Assembly: GCF_047238305.1 (NCBI RefSeq) | Contig: NZ_JBDFMO010000001.1 | Span: 4,526,001 to 4,590,000, forward strand | Length of the DNA stretch: 64,000 nucleotides | Origin: Ferdinandcohnia sp047238305 | GTDB taxonomy: Bacteria; Bacillota; Bacilli; Bacillales; Bacillaceae_L | Reading direction: 5' to 3' | In this document: positions 44,601 to 52,426 of the stretch, one piece after another | Numbering within the stretch: position 1 is the stretch's first letter | Layout: every line of letters begins with the position of its first letter | Position numbers and translations under genes: made by a program | The notes under the pieces: generated by a model | Told to the model about the DNA's origin: nothing | What the model saw: only the letters and a program-made list of their open reading frames with translations | The model's database searches: none

Positions 44601-45704
44601 TTATCCCCAAATCTCTTTTGAAATATCTACAATGTACTTCAGTTTTGCCCATTGCTCATCTTCCGTTAAAATATTTCCGTGGTGAGTGGATGCAAAACCA
44701 CATTGTGGGCTGATACATAATTTTTCGATTGGTACAAATTGTGATGCTTCTTTTACACGCTCGATGATATTTTCTTTAGATTCTAATTCTCCACGTTTTG
44801 ATGTGAATACACCTAGAACAACGCGAGGACCGTCATTTGGGATATGCTCCAATGGCGTGAAGTCCCCTGAACGATCATCATCATACTCTAGGAAAAAGCC
44901 ATCTACTTTTTCTTTCGCAAACAGGGTAGGAGCAATTTTTGCATAGCTACCTTCGAATGCCCAGTTAGAGCGGTAATTTCCACGGCAAAGGTGAGTTGTG
45001 ATTGTTAAATCTTCCGGCTTGCCTTCTAGTACGCCATTGGCTACTTTTAACGCTAATTCAATTAATTCTTCACGAGTAGAACCACTATCATTAAAAGGAA
45101 TTTCCGGTGCATTCAGACCTGCAATGTACACATCATCTAGTTGTAGGTAACGGCAGCCAGCCTCGTAAAATGCTTTGATTGCATCACGATAGGTTTGAAT
45201 AATATCATTTGCGTACTCTTCAAGGTTCGGATAGATTTCCTTGTTGCGAATCCCAGCGTTAAAAAGTTGATTTGGACTTGGAATCGTTTGTTTTGCAATC
45301 GAACGGTCACCCACGATTTCCTTGAATTCAATAAAGTCTTTCACATGTGGGTGATCAGGGTTAAATGAAATTTTCCCGATAACACGCACGTCATAGGCTT
45401 CTGTTTCTTCACCCTTGAATTTAAATCCATGTTCTGGAACGTAGCCCTCTACTCCGTTTAAACACTCTAAGAAATCTGTATGCCAAAATCTGCGGCGAAA
45501 TTCACCATCTGTAACAGCTTGTAAGCCAATTTCAATTTGTTTATCAACAATCTTTTTAATTTCTTCTGTTTCAATTTCATGAAGTTCCTGTGCTGTAATA
45601 TCTCCTGCTTGAAAATCCTTTCTAGCCTGATGAATTCTTTCTGGACGTAATAAACTTCCTACATGATCTGCTCGAAATGGTGCTTTTACTAACGTTGTTG
45701 TCAT
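44601..45704 (-). CDS. MetE-like cobalamin-independent methionine synthase family protein (YxjG/YxjH type)
   Basis: A 367-residue protein matching the C-terminal catalytic half of MetE: RADHVGSLLRP at the N-terminus, RYLQLDDVYIA, ITTHLCRGNYRSNW with the zinc-binding His-x-Cys, and LCISPQCGFASTHHG with the final Cys. Short MetE-like proteins of this kind in B. subtilis (YxjG, YxjH) are under S-box control and act in sulfur compound or methionine salvage. Here too a SAM riboswitch lies upstream. ATG behind GGAGAAG. The methyl donor is uncertain. Confidence 0.9.
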   Translation of the reverse strand: MTTTLVKAPFRADHVGSLLRPERIHQARKDFQAGDITAQELHEIETEEIKKIVDKQIEIGLQAVTDGEFRRRFWHTDFLECLNGVEGYVPEHGFKFKGEETEAYDVRVIGKISFNPDHPHVKDFIEFKEIVGDRSIAKQTIPSPNQLFNAGIRNKEIYPNLEEYANDIIQTYRDAIKAFYEAGCRYLQLDDVYIAGLNAPEIPFNDSGSTREELIELALKVANGVLEGKPEDLTITTHLCRGNYRSNWAFEGSYAKIAPTLFAKEKVDGFFLEYDDDRSGDFTPLEHIPNDGPRVVLGVFTSKRGELESKENIIERVKEASQFVPIEKLCISPQCGFASTHHGNILTEDEQWAKLKYIVDISKEIWG

Positions 45705-45758
45705 TTTTATCTTCTCCTACCTTTTTCATTTTTTACGACTTGCCTTTTCGTTCCATAA

Positions 45759-45792
45759 CAAAAACCCTCTTCTAAAAATAAGAAGAGGGTTG
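45759..45792 (-). terminator. riboswitch-controlled terminator of the MetE-like gene
   Basis: On the minus strand, AACCCTCTTCTT and AAGAAGAGGGTT-type arms around a short loop are followed by a T run. It lies between the SAM aptamer and the gene and is the expression platform: formed when SAM is bound. Confidence 0.88.
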
Positions 45793-45812
45793 AAAAGACA
45801 AATGAAGTGCCG

Positions 45813-45918
45813 CTCTTCTTATCTTCAAGCTTCTTGCTACTGGAATTGGCACAGTACTTTAACTAGTCTGTTGCCGAGGCTTCAAAGGGCCAGTCCCTCC
45901 ACCTCTCTGGATAAGAAA
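45813..45918 (-). promoter_or_regulatory. SAM-I (S-box) riboswitch
   Basis: On the minus strand the conserved parts occur in order: CTTATCCAGAGAGGTGGAGG, GGACTGGCCC, GAAGCCTCGGCAACAG, GTGCCAATTCCAG, and a closing GATAAGA that pairs with the 5' arm. This is the SAM-I aptamer. It is followed by a terminator and the MetE-like gene, so SAM should shut the gene off. Confidence 0.96.
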
Positions 45919-45944
45919 AATTTGAAATATTTAATTATGATTTA

Positions 45945-45972
45945 ACTTTACCTCAAAAAAGTAAATTGTCAA
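45945..45972 (-). promoter_or_regulatory. predicted sigma-A promoter upstream of the SAM riboswitch
   Basis: TTGACA (minus strand, 45967-45972) and TAAAGT (45945-45950), 16 bases apart, end about 27 bp before the aptamer. Confidence 0.55.
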
Positions 45973-46008
45973 TACGTAATTTTCAATCAAATCAAAATAA
46001 TGAAAAGC

Positions 46009-46037
46009 TGGGACGAGGAACCTGTCCCTCAGTCCCA
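46009..46037. repeat. dispersed GGGAC/GTCCC palindrome
   Basis: Core GGGACGAGGAACCTGTCCC followed by TCAGTCCC, directly downstream of the EamA gene stop. Confidence 0.7.
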
Positions 46038-46038
46038 T

Positions 46039-46917
46039 TTATGATTTCCGTCCCTTTTTCCAATTCATCTCACTGATAAAAGTAGACCCCAATATTAAGA
46101 TTCCCCCTACCATTTGGACAACATTCATACTTTCATTCAATATGATAGCCGCCATGATCACGGCAGAAATGGGATCGAGATAGCTTAATACTGCGATTGT
46201 TTGCCCTTTTAATTTCTTTAAAACTGAAAAATAGATGAGGTACGCGACCCCAGTATGGACAATTCCCACAATTAATAACAGACTGATAGATTGAAGTTCC
46301 AAATCTGAGTAATTTAAATTTTGCGTTCCTAGGACATATGGAAACAAGACAATTGAAGCCGTCAAAAGCTGCATAATAGTAGTCTCAAAATCTGAAAGGT
46401 CTTTAATAAATTTATTAAGGAGAATCATACTTGTGTAGAAAGCCGCGGCCAATAATCCATACATAATACCCATAGAATGGTTCTTAGCCCCTCCAGCCGC
46501 TTCCCCGCCTGGATTAACAACCAAAAGGAACCCTATAAATGCAAGTGTAATACCTAGCCCCTTCATCCAATTCCACTTTTCCTTCAGTATAAAAGGGGCC
46601 AAAATCATCACAAACACCGGGGCAAAATAATAACTAAGAGTGGCGTTCGCAATCGTTGTATAACGATAAGACTCGAATAAAAAAATCCAATTAAACCCCA
46701 ATGCTGCGCCCGATAAAAGGAGTAAGACTAGATTCTTCTTTGACGTTTTGAATGAAAACTTCTTCTTGACTAGAAAACTAGCACCAATTAAAAATAAGCA
46801 ACCAAATGCTCCCCTGAACAATGCAATTTCGCTAGATGACAAATTAATATTCTTCACAAACAAACCAATGCTACCAAAAATCAGCATCACGATAATAAAA
46901 ATAAACTTTGCCTTCAT
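46039..46917 (-). CDS. EamA/DMT-family transporter
   Basis: A 292-residue protein with ten hydrophobic segments arranged as two EamA repeats (about 1-140 and 150-290). Typical text includes SSEIALFRGAFGCLFLI, TIANATLSYYFAPVFVMILAPFILKEKW and LSYLDPISAVIMAAIILNESM. Members export metabolites or amino acids. ATG behind GGAGAAGG. Flanked on both sides by dispersed palindromes. Substrate unknown. Confidence 0.88.
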   Translation of the reverse strand: MKAKFIFIIVMLIFGSIGLFVKNINLSSSEIALFRGAFGCLFLIGASFLVKKKFSFKTSKKNLVLLLLSGAALGFNWIFLFESYRYTTIANATLSYYFAPVFVMILAPFILKEKWNWMKGLGITLAFIGFLLVVNPGGEAAGGAKNHSMGIMYGLLAAAFYTSMILLNKFIKDLSDFETTIMQLLTASIVLFPYVLGTQNLNYSDLELQSISLLLIVGIVHTGVAYLIYFSVLKKLKGQTIAVLSYLDPISAVIMAAIILNESMNVVQMVGGILILGSTFISEMNWKKGRKS

Positions 46918-46938
46918 ATTCCTTCTCCTAGTGGGTCA

Positions 46939-46994
46939 TGGGAACAGGTTCATTGTCCCAAAATTTGGGACAGTGAACCTGTCCCTCTGTCCCA
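46939..46994. repeat. pair of dispersed palindromes
   Basis: Two copies (46939-46959 and 46967-46994) with cores GGAACAGGTTCATTGTCCC and GGGACAGTGAACCTGTCCC, in opposite orientation to each other and separated by AAAATTT, together forming a larger inverted repeat. Confidence 0.75.
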
Positions 46995-47138
46995 TTTTAA
47001 TGCAAAAAAAAGAAGTCCTCAACTTCAAGTGAAACGGTTTAAAATATGAATTTTAAAAAAGGAGCTTTAAATGCTAATTGAGCATTAGGTTGTAAATTTT
47101 TGGAGATAATAAAAGGGAATCGCATAAGGAGGACCACA

Positions 47139-47645
47139 ATGATATACATCTATAACGACTATGCTGGGACACATAGTACAGCAATAGCGGCAGCCTACCA
47201 CTTAAATAAGCTTCCTACTGATCGAAAGCTAACGAAAGAAGAAATTTTGCATGTAGATTATTTTAATAAACTAACTAAGAAGGACTTTGGAAAAATGATC
47301 TTCCACGGGATTGATGAGGATGGTCATCCTGTCTATTCGATTGGTCGCAAGAGGAGTAAATTAGTCGTCCCCGCTCTTAAACAATTGAGTACAATCCTAC
47401 AAGAAAGATATGGACAGGAAGAAAAAATCATTTTCTCCAATACATCTCCAACGGTTCCGTTTGCCATGACAATGGGTGGCTTTTTCTCAAGAGGCATTCA
47501 TATTGATTTCATCGGTGTTCCTCTTCTTGTACTAGGTGCAAAGCAAGCCTGTGGTACGATTCAGCATTTAGTTGAACATACAAAGCAAACAGCCAAGTCC
47601 TCGACTGAGGAAATTGTGGTATTAGATAATAAAAATTTCAAATAA
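47139..47645 (+). CDS. DUF3189 family protein
   Basis: A 168-residue protein that begins MIYIYNDYAGTHSTAIAAAYH, the recognisable start of DUF3189 proteins found in Bacillus and Clostridium relatives. The text suggests a nucleotide-like fold start but no catalytic motif can be named. ATG behind AAGGAGG. Stands alone on the plus strand. Function unknown. Confidence 0.75.
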   Translation: MIYIYNDYAGTHSTAIAAAYHLNKLPTDRKLTKEEILHVDYFNKLTKKDFGKMIFHGIDEDGHPVYSIGRKRSKLVVPALKQLSTILQERYGQEEKIIFSNTSPTVPFAMTMGGFFSRGIHIDFIGVPLLVLGAKQACGTIQHLVEHTKQTAKSSTEEIVVLDNKNFK

Positions 47646-47647
47646 AA

Positions 47648-47690
47648 AAGCACTCACAAAAGCTTTAAATAGCCATTGTGAGTGTCCTAA
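47648..47690 (+). terminator. possible terminator hairpin after the DUF3189 gene
   Basis: Arms CACTCACAA and TTGTGAGTG around a 16-base loop, right after the stop codon, between two convergent genes. There is no clear T tail, so assignment is tentative. Confidence 0.4.
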
Positions 47691-47737
47691 TTCAAACAAT
47701 GTCACGCCGATCTCATGCGTTTTAATCCTAGATCTCG

Positions 47738-49264
47738 TTAAAAATGAATGGGGCCTTGTGGTCCAACTGGAAGACCGACTAAGTACCAAACTACGGCAAT
47801 TATGATCCAGAATATCCCGAAGAATACTGTGTACGGAAATAGCGCAGAAATCAATGTTCCTAGCCCGATATTTTTATCGTATTTCTTTGCAAAAGATAAT
47901 AGAAGTACTAAATATGGGAGCATCGGTGTAATTGGATTTGTAATTGAATCCCCAACTCGATAAATCGCTTGGGTAAAGGCTGGATGGTAATCCAAATACA
48001 TAAACATTGGCACAAAGATTGGAGCAAGAATCGCCCATTTTGCAGACGCACTGCCAATTAGTAAATTTACAAATGCAACAAATAGAATGAACATAATGAT
48101 TAAAGGTACACCTGTTATTCCAATATCATTTAGGAAATTAGCCCCTTTTATCGCAATGATTGGACCTAGATTACTCGCACTGAAGAATGAAAGTAATTGT
48201 GCAGCAAAGAACACTAAAACAATGTAAGGTCCCATTGTACTCATAGACTTTCCAAGCATCTCTCCAAAATCTTTTGAACTAGTAATCGTTTTAGCACCAA
48301 GTCCATAAAAGAATCCAGGAATAAAGAAGAAGATTGTTAGGATGGGGACAATCCCTGAAATTAATGGAGATCCATCAATAATCGAACCCGTTTCTGGATT
48401 ACGTAAAATGCCATTCTCAGGAATAATAAGCGCCAATAAGACTATTAAAAATAGCGCCGTAGAAATTCCTGCCCATTTTAGACCGCGGCTCTCCTCTAAT
48501 GAAATCGATTCTATTGCCTCAATTTCACCTGTATATTTACCAAATCGCGGAATAGTAAATTTATGTGTAACCCATAGAGAAACAAATAAAAGGATAATGG
48601 CCGATACCACTATAAAATAATAGTTCATTGCCGGATTCGCTGCATAATTTGGGTCTACTGTCTGAGCAGCAGGACCGGTGAAGCCTGCAACAAGTGTATC
48701 AGACATCCCGATAATGAAATTCGCTGCAAACGCTCCTAGCGTGGAGGCATAGGCCATAACTAGACCTACAAGTGGATGATAACCAAAAGCCAACAATACA
48801 CTTGCTGCAAGTGGCGGCAAGACGATTGGACCAGCATCACCAGCTGCATTCCCAACAATTGCAATTAAAATAATGATAGGAATAATTAGCTTTTTAGGAG
48901 TCGTTATGACAGCACGCTTCATAATGGTCGAGAAGAAGCCACTATTTTCTGCCATTCCAATCCCGATCATCATAACAAGAACCATACCAAGTGGAGCAAA
49001 TGAGGTAAAGTTCGTCACTGAATTTAATAGAATGGAAACTAGACCATCTCCAGTTAAGAGATTAGTTGCCACTACCTCTTCCCCTGTAATGGGATGTGTT
49101 ACGGATACATGGAATAACGATGTGATATAGGATGAAATCAAGGTAATAACACAAAGAATAATAAATAATACAATTGGATCTGGTAGCTTATTCCCTGCGT
49201 ACTCAATTGAATCTAGCATTCGATTAAAAAATGTTTTATTCCTTTTCGTCGTTTTTTGAGACAT
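47738..49264 (-). CDS. abgT: AbgT-family transporter
   Basis: A 508-residue protein with about twelve membrane segments. It begins RMLDSIEYAGNKLPDPIVLFIIL, and ends with GDSITNPITPMLPYLVLLLSFAKKY and LPVGPQGPIHF, which are landmarks of the AbgT (p-aminobenzoyl-glutamate) family. Members import p-aminobenzoyl-glutamate or export sulfonamides. It follows an M20 hydrolase gene by 21 bp, the usual pairing for p-aminobenzoyl-glutamate use. ATG behind GGGAG. Confidence 0.93.
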   Translation of the reverse strand: MSQKTTKRNKTFFNRMLDSIEYAGNKLPDPIVLFIILCVITLISSYITSLFHVSVTHPITGEEVVATNLLTGDGLVSILLNSVTNFTSFAPLGMVLVMMIGIGMAENSGFFSTIMKRAVITTPKKLIIPIIILIAIVGNAAGDAGPIVLPPLAASVLLAFGYHPLVGLVMAYASTLGAFAANFIIGMSDTLVAGFTGPAAQTVDPNYAANPAMNYYFIVVSAIILLFVSLWVTHKFTIPRFGKYTGEIEAIESISLEESRGLKWAGISTALFLIVLLALIIPENGILRNPETGSIIDGSPLISGIVPILTIFFFIPGFFYGLGAKTITSSKDFGEMLGKSMSTMGPYIVLVFFAAQLLSFFSASNLGPIIAIKGANFLNDIGITGVPLIIMFILFVAFVNLLIGSASAKWAILAPIFVPMFMYLDYHPAFTQAIYRVGDSITNPITPMLPYLVLLLSFAKKYDKNIGLGTLISALFPYTVFFGIFWIIIAVVWYLVGLPVGPQGPIHF

Positions 49265-49285
49265 AAATAACTCCCTTCAAAATGT

Positions 49286-50464
49286 TTAATTAGTGTTGGT
49301 TAAAGTTAGCGCTGTAAAGACATGGAATCGCAATCCATCTTTTAACGCTTCTTCTTCAAAATCAAATTTCGGATGATGGTGTGGATATGTGATACCCTTC
49401 TCTTCGTTTCCTGCACCTATAATGACAAAACAACCTGGTTTCTCATCACTGAATGCTGAAAAATCTTCTCCACCAAGAAGAGGGTCAACCCACTCTAGTG
49501 TTCGGTCAGGCAAAAATTCTTCTAGTACATGGACAACTTGATCTGTCACTTTCTTGTCATTGATCACAGAACTATAGCCATACGTATAGTTGACCTTTAC
49601 TTCAACGCCGTTTGCTTTCGCAATCCCTTCAGCAACTTCAATGATTCGATTTTTAACAAGTTCACGTACTTCAGAACTCAACGTACGAACGGATCCACCA
49701 ATTTCAACGGTATCTGGAATGACATTCAACGCTAGCCCACCCGCTTGGAATTTAGTCACAGACACGACGCTTGGCTCTAAAGGATCTATTGAACGTGAAA
49801 CAATGTGATTAAGACCTGTAACAATTTGTGCACCAGTCGCAAGAGGATCAATTGTTAAGTGAGGCGTTGAAGCATGTCCGCCTTTTCCTTGAACAGTGAT
49901 TTCAAATACATCACTTGCTGCGGTAACAGCCCCGTAGCGGATGTTTATCGTTCCAAATGGAACCGTCGAGAATAAGTGGACACCGACTACTTCATCAACT
50001 CCATCAAGTACTCCAGCCGCAACCATTTCTTGAGCACCACCAGGTGGCAGTTCTTCAGCATGTTGGAAAATAAAGACGATTTCACCAGCTAAATCTTCTT
50101 TATGTGCTGTCAAAATCTTAGCCGCTCCTAGTAACATCGACGTATGACCATCGTGTCCACATGCATGCATCACACCACTCGTTGTTGATGCAAACGGAAG
50201 CCCCGTTTCTTCAACAATAGGCAATGCGTCCATATCTGCACGTAGAGCAATAACTTTTCCTTGCTTAGCTCCCTTTAAGCGGGCTACTACACTTGTTTTT
50301 GTTGGACGTGATAATTCAAAGCCACCAAAGCTTTCAAGCAGGTCATATACAAAATTAGATGTATGTTCCTCTTGAAAAGAGAGTTCTGGATGTTGATGTA
50401 AGAATCGACGCCATTCGATTACCTCTTGATAAACACGATCTATTTGTAGAAGAATATCATTCAT
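49286..50464 (-). CDS. M20-family amidohydrolase
   Basis: A 392-residue metal-dependent amidohydrolase (M20D). HACGHDGHTSMLLGAAK at about 105-121 and HAEELPPGGAQEMV at about 140-153 carry the metal ligands and catalytic Glu; GGEDFSAFSDEKPG near the C-terminus supplies another ligand. The family includes hippurate, N-acyl amino acid and indoleacetyl hydrolases, and AbgA/AbgB. Together with AbgT it probably cleaves p-aminobenzoyl-glutamate to p-aminobenzoate and glutamate. ATG after AAGGGAGATG, at a slightly long distance. Confidence 0.9.
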   Translation of the reverse strand: MNDILLQIDRVYQEVIEWRRFLHQHPELSFQEEHTSNFVYDLLESFGGFELSRPTKTSVVARLKGAKQGKVIALRADMDALPIVEETGLPFASTTSGVMHACGHDGHTSMLLGAAKILTAHKEDLAGEIVFIFQHAEELPPGGAQEMVAAGVLDGVDEVVGVHLFSTVPFGTINIRYGAVTAASDVFEITVQGKGGHASTPHLTIDPLATGAQIVTGLNHIVSRSIDPLEPSVVSVTKFQAGGLALNVIPDTVEIGGSVRTLSSEVRELVKNRIIEVAEGIAKANGVEVKVNYTYGYSSVINDKKVTDQVVHVLEEFLPDRTLEWVDPLLGGEDFSAFSDEKPGCFVIIGAGNEEKGITYPHHHPKFDFEEEALKDGLRFHVFTALTLTNTN

Positions 50465-50776
50465 TTTTAAAGTAACATCTCCCTTTTCGTTTCTTATTGT
50501 TGATTAATCAGTTAAAAAGTAATTACACAAATACTTTAGTACGTTAATATGATATATAAATTTAGAGAATATTTCAATGGAAAATTATATTAATATTTTT
50601 CAGAATTCAATGTATTACATTCAATATTCCTGTTATAACAGCATTCCATCGAGCACAGTTACTAATATCCCAAGTTATTAGGGATTATAAAATTTTCATA
50701 AAAAACTTTTAAAAAACGCAAAAGGCAATATCCTAATGGATATTACCTTTAAATAACTATACCTATAAAAATCTCA
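50465..50776. other. AT-rich intergenic region
   Basis: About 310 bp without a gene. It should contain the promoter of the M20/AbgT pair and, at its right end, the terminator of the MscS-like gene. I see no other structure. Confidence 0.6.
50719..50752 (-). terminator. terminator after the MscS-like gene
   Basis: Arms AAAGGCAATATCC and GGATATTACCTTT pair with one mismatch around TAAT; on the minus strand it is followed by a T-rich tail. Confidence 0.85.
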
Positions 50777-52072
50777 TCAATTTTCGTATGTTTTGTTAAT
50801 TTTTAACTTTTCCTCTTCGCTAGCTATTCCATCCTCTTTCGTTTCAGTCAACATTGTTTTCACATCATGTCCAGATGGATTTTGGAATAAGCGGAGCCCA
50901 AATTCCTGAGCAACAGCAAACAGATGGTCAAAAATATTAGCTTGGGTTGTTTCGTACACAGCCCACCTTACATCGTTCGTAAATGCATATATTTCAAGTG
51001 GCAACCCATGCTCAGTTGGAGCAAGTTGTCTAACCATCAATGTCATGTTCTGATTTATACCTGAATGCTGTTGAAGGTAATTGCTAATATATGCTCGGAA
51101 TACCCCGATATTCGTTAGAGCTCTTCCGTTGACAGGATTGTTGCGGTTAATCTCATGCTTGATGTTGTATTCTTCAATTTCATGTTCTCTATTTGTGATG
51201 TAATTCGATATGAGTTGGATCTGTTTAAATCTCTCAATCATTTCCTCGGTACAAAATGAAATACTATTTGTATCGATAAATAAAGAGCGCTTGATTCTCC
51301 GCCCACCTGAGGACTGCATTCCTCTCCAATTGATAAATGAATCCGAAATCATGGCATAGCTCGGTATCGTCGTGATCGTTTTATCAAAATTTTGCACTTT
51401 AACTGTGACTAGTGAGATATCAATTACATCCCCATCTGCCCCATACTTAGGCATTTCAATCCAATCACCAACTCGAACCATATCATTGGATGTCAATTGC
51501 ACCCCTGCAACAAGTCCCAATAAAGAATCTTTAAAAATCAACATAAGGACAGCCGATAAAGCACCAATTCCACTTAACAAAAGAAGTGGACTCTTCCCCA
51601 TTAGATTCGCGATAATCAAAATAATCCCAAAGGTGATGACAATAATTTTAACAACCTGAATATATCCTTTTATCGGTCGAGTCTTAGATATCTCATAGGT
51701 TTGATACATATCATTAATGGCGTTTAATATGCCACTAAGAACCATTAATCCGACGATGATGATATATGTATTGGCACCCATTTGAATCAAATGCTCATAC
51801 TTTGGAAAGGTTGTAGAAAAGCGGTTAATGATAATCGCCGGAACAATATGGGAGAGTCTTCGAAATACCTTTCTCTCTAGAAGCATATTATCCCATTGAT
51901 ATTTGGTTTTGGTTACGACTCGAGCGATGATATTAATGATCACTTTTTTTGTGATAAAATTCGCCACTATACAGATGAGCGCAATAAATAGAATCATCAA
52001 TACTCCCGAAAGGTAATGTGCCCATGTTGGATTCATGTCGTATTCTAAAAGTTGCTTCTCAATAAACTTCAT
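50777..52072 (-). CDS. MscS-family mechanosensitive ion channel
   Basis: A 431-residue protein with about five N-terminal membrane segments, then the MscS core: LLLLSGIGALSAVLMLIFKDSLLGLVAG (pore helix, about 165-192) and DWIEMPKYGADGDVIDISLVTVKVQNFDKT (beta domain). It is the YbdG/YnaI-like size class. Opens under membrane tension to release solutes. ATG behind GGAGGGG. Single gene. Confidence 0.9.
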   Translation of the reverse strand: MKFIEKQLLEYDMNPTWAHYLSGVLMILFIALICIVANFITKKVIINIIARVVTKTKYQWDNMLLERKVFRRLSHIVPAIIINRFSTTFPKYEHLIQMGANTYIIIVGLMVLSGILNAINDMYQTYEISKTRPIKGYIQVVKIIVITFGIILIIANLMGKSPLLLLSGIGALSAVLMLIFKDSLLGLVAGVQLTSNDMVRVGDWIEMPKYGADGDVIDISLVTVKVQNFDKTITTIPSYAMISDSFINWRGMQSSGGRRIKRSLFIDTNSISFCTEEMIERFKQIQLISNYITNREHEIEEYNIKHEINRNNPVNGRALTNIGVFRAYISNYLQQHSGINQNMTLMVRQLAPTEHGLPLEIYAFTNDVRWAVYETTQANIFDHLFAVAQEFGLRLFQNPSGHDVKTMLTETKEDGIASEEEKLKINKTYEN

Positions 52073-52250
52073 ATTTCCCCTCCATGGTATGTAATATGTC
52101 TGTCTCCATACGCGTGTAGTGAGATATTTACTATTATAACAGAATGAATGGGTCTTCTCCTTTACTAATACATTACGTTTGGTCGAAAGAAACGCGTATT
52201 TGTTTGGAGAATTTCGCTGTATTGCGTGGAAATGCGTTGGTTGCCAAGAA

Positions 52251-52337
52251 TTTGCGTCTACCTACAAAATTTGCGTCAACTCACGAATTTTTGCGACGAC
52301 CCAATTTTTTTTGCGTCGTATCCAAAGGATTTACATC
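52251..52337. repeat. 20-bp-period degenerate minisatellite
   Basis: Five copies of a unit with TTTGCGTC (52251, 52270), TTTGCGAC (52290), TTTGCGTC (52310) and TTTACATC (52330), 19-20 bases apart, each preceded by A/T-rich sequence. It fills most of a 354-bp gap between the MscS-like gene and the ABC permease, where no gene is supported. Confidence 0.65.
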
Positions 52338-52370
52338 TACACGCACGGTTATGCTTCGTAATTAAAAAGA

Positions 52371-52396
52371 GACCTAACCACAGCGATGGTTAGGTC
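52371..52396 (-). terminator. terminator after the ABC permease gene
   Basis: Arms GACCTAACCA and TGGTTAGGTC pair perfectly around a six-base loop, followed on the minus strand by CTCTTTTTAATT. It ends the four-gene ABC/two-component operon. Confidence 0.88.
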
Positions 52397-52426
52397 CAAT
52401 TTGGTGGGAGAGTACGTATCTATCCT

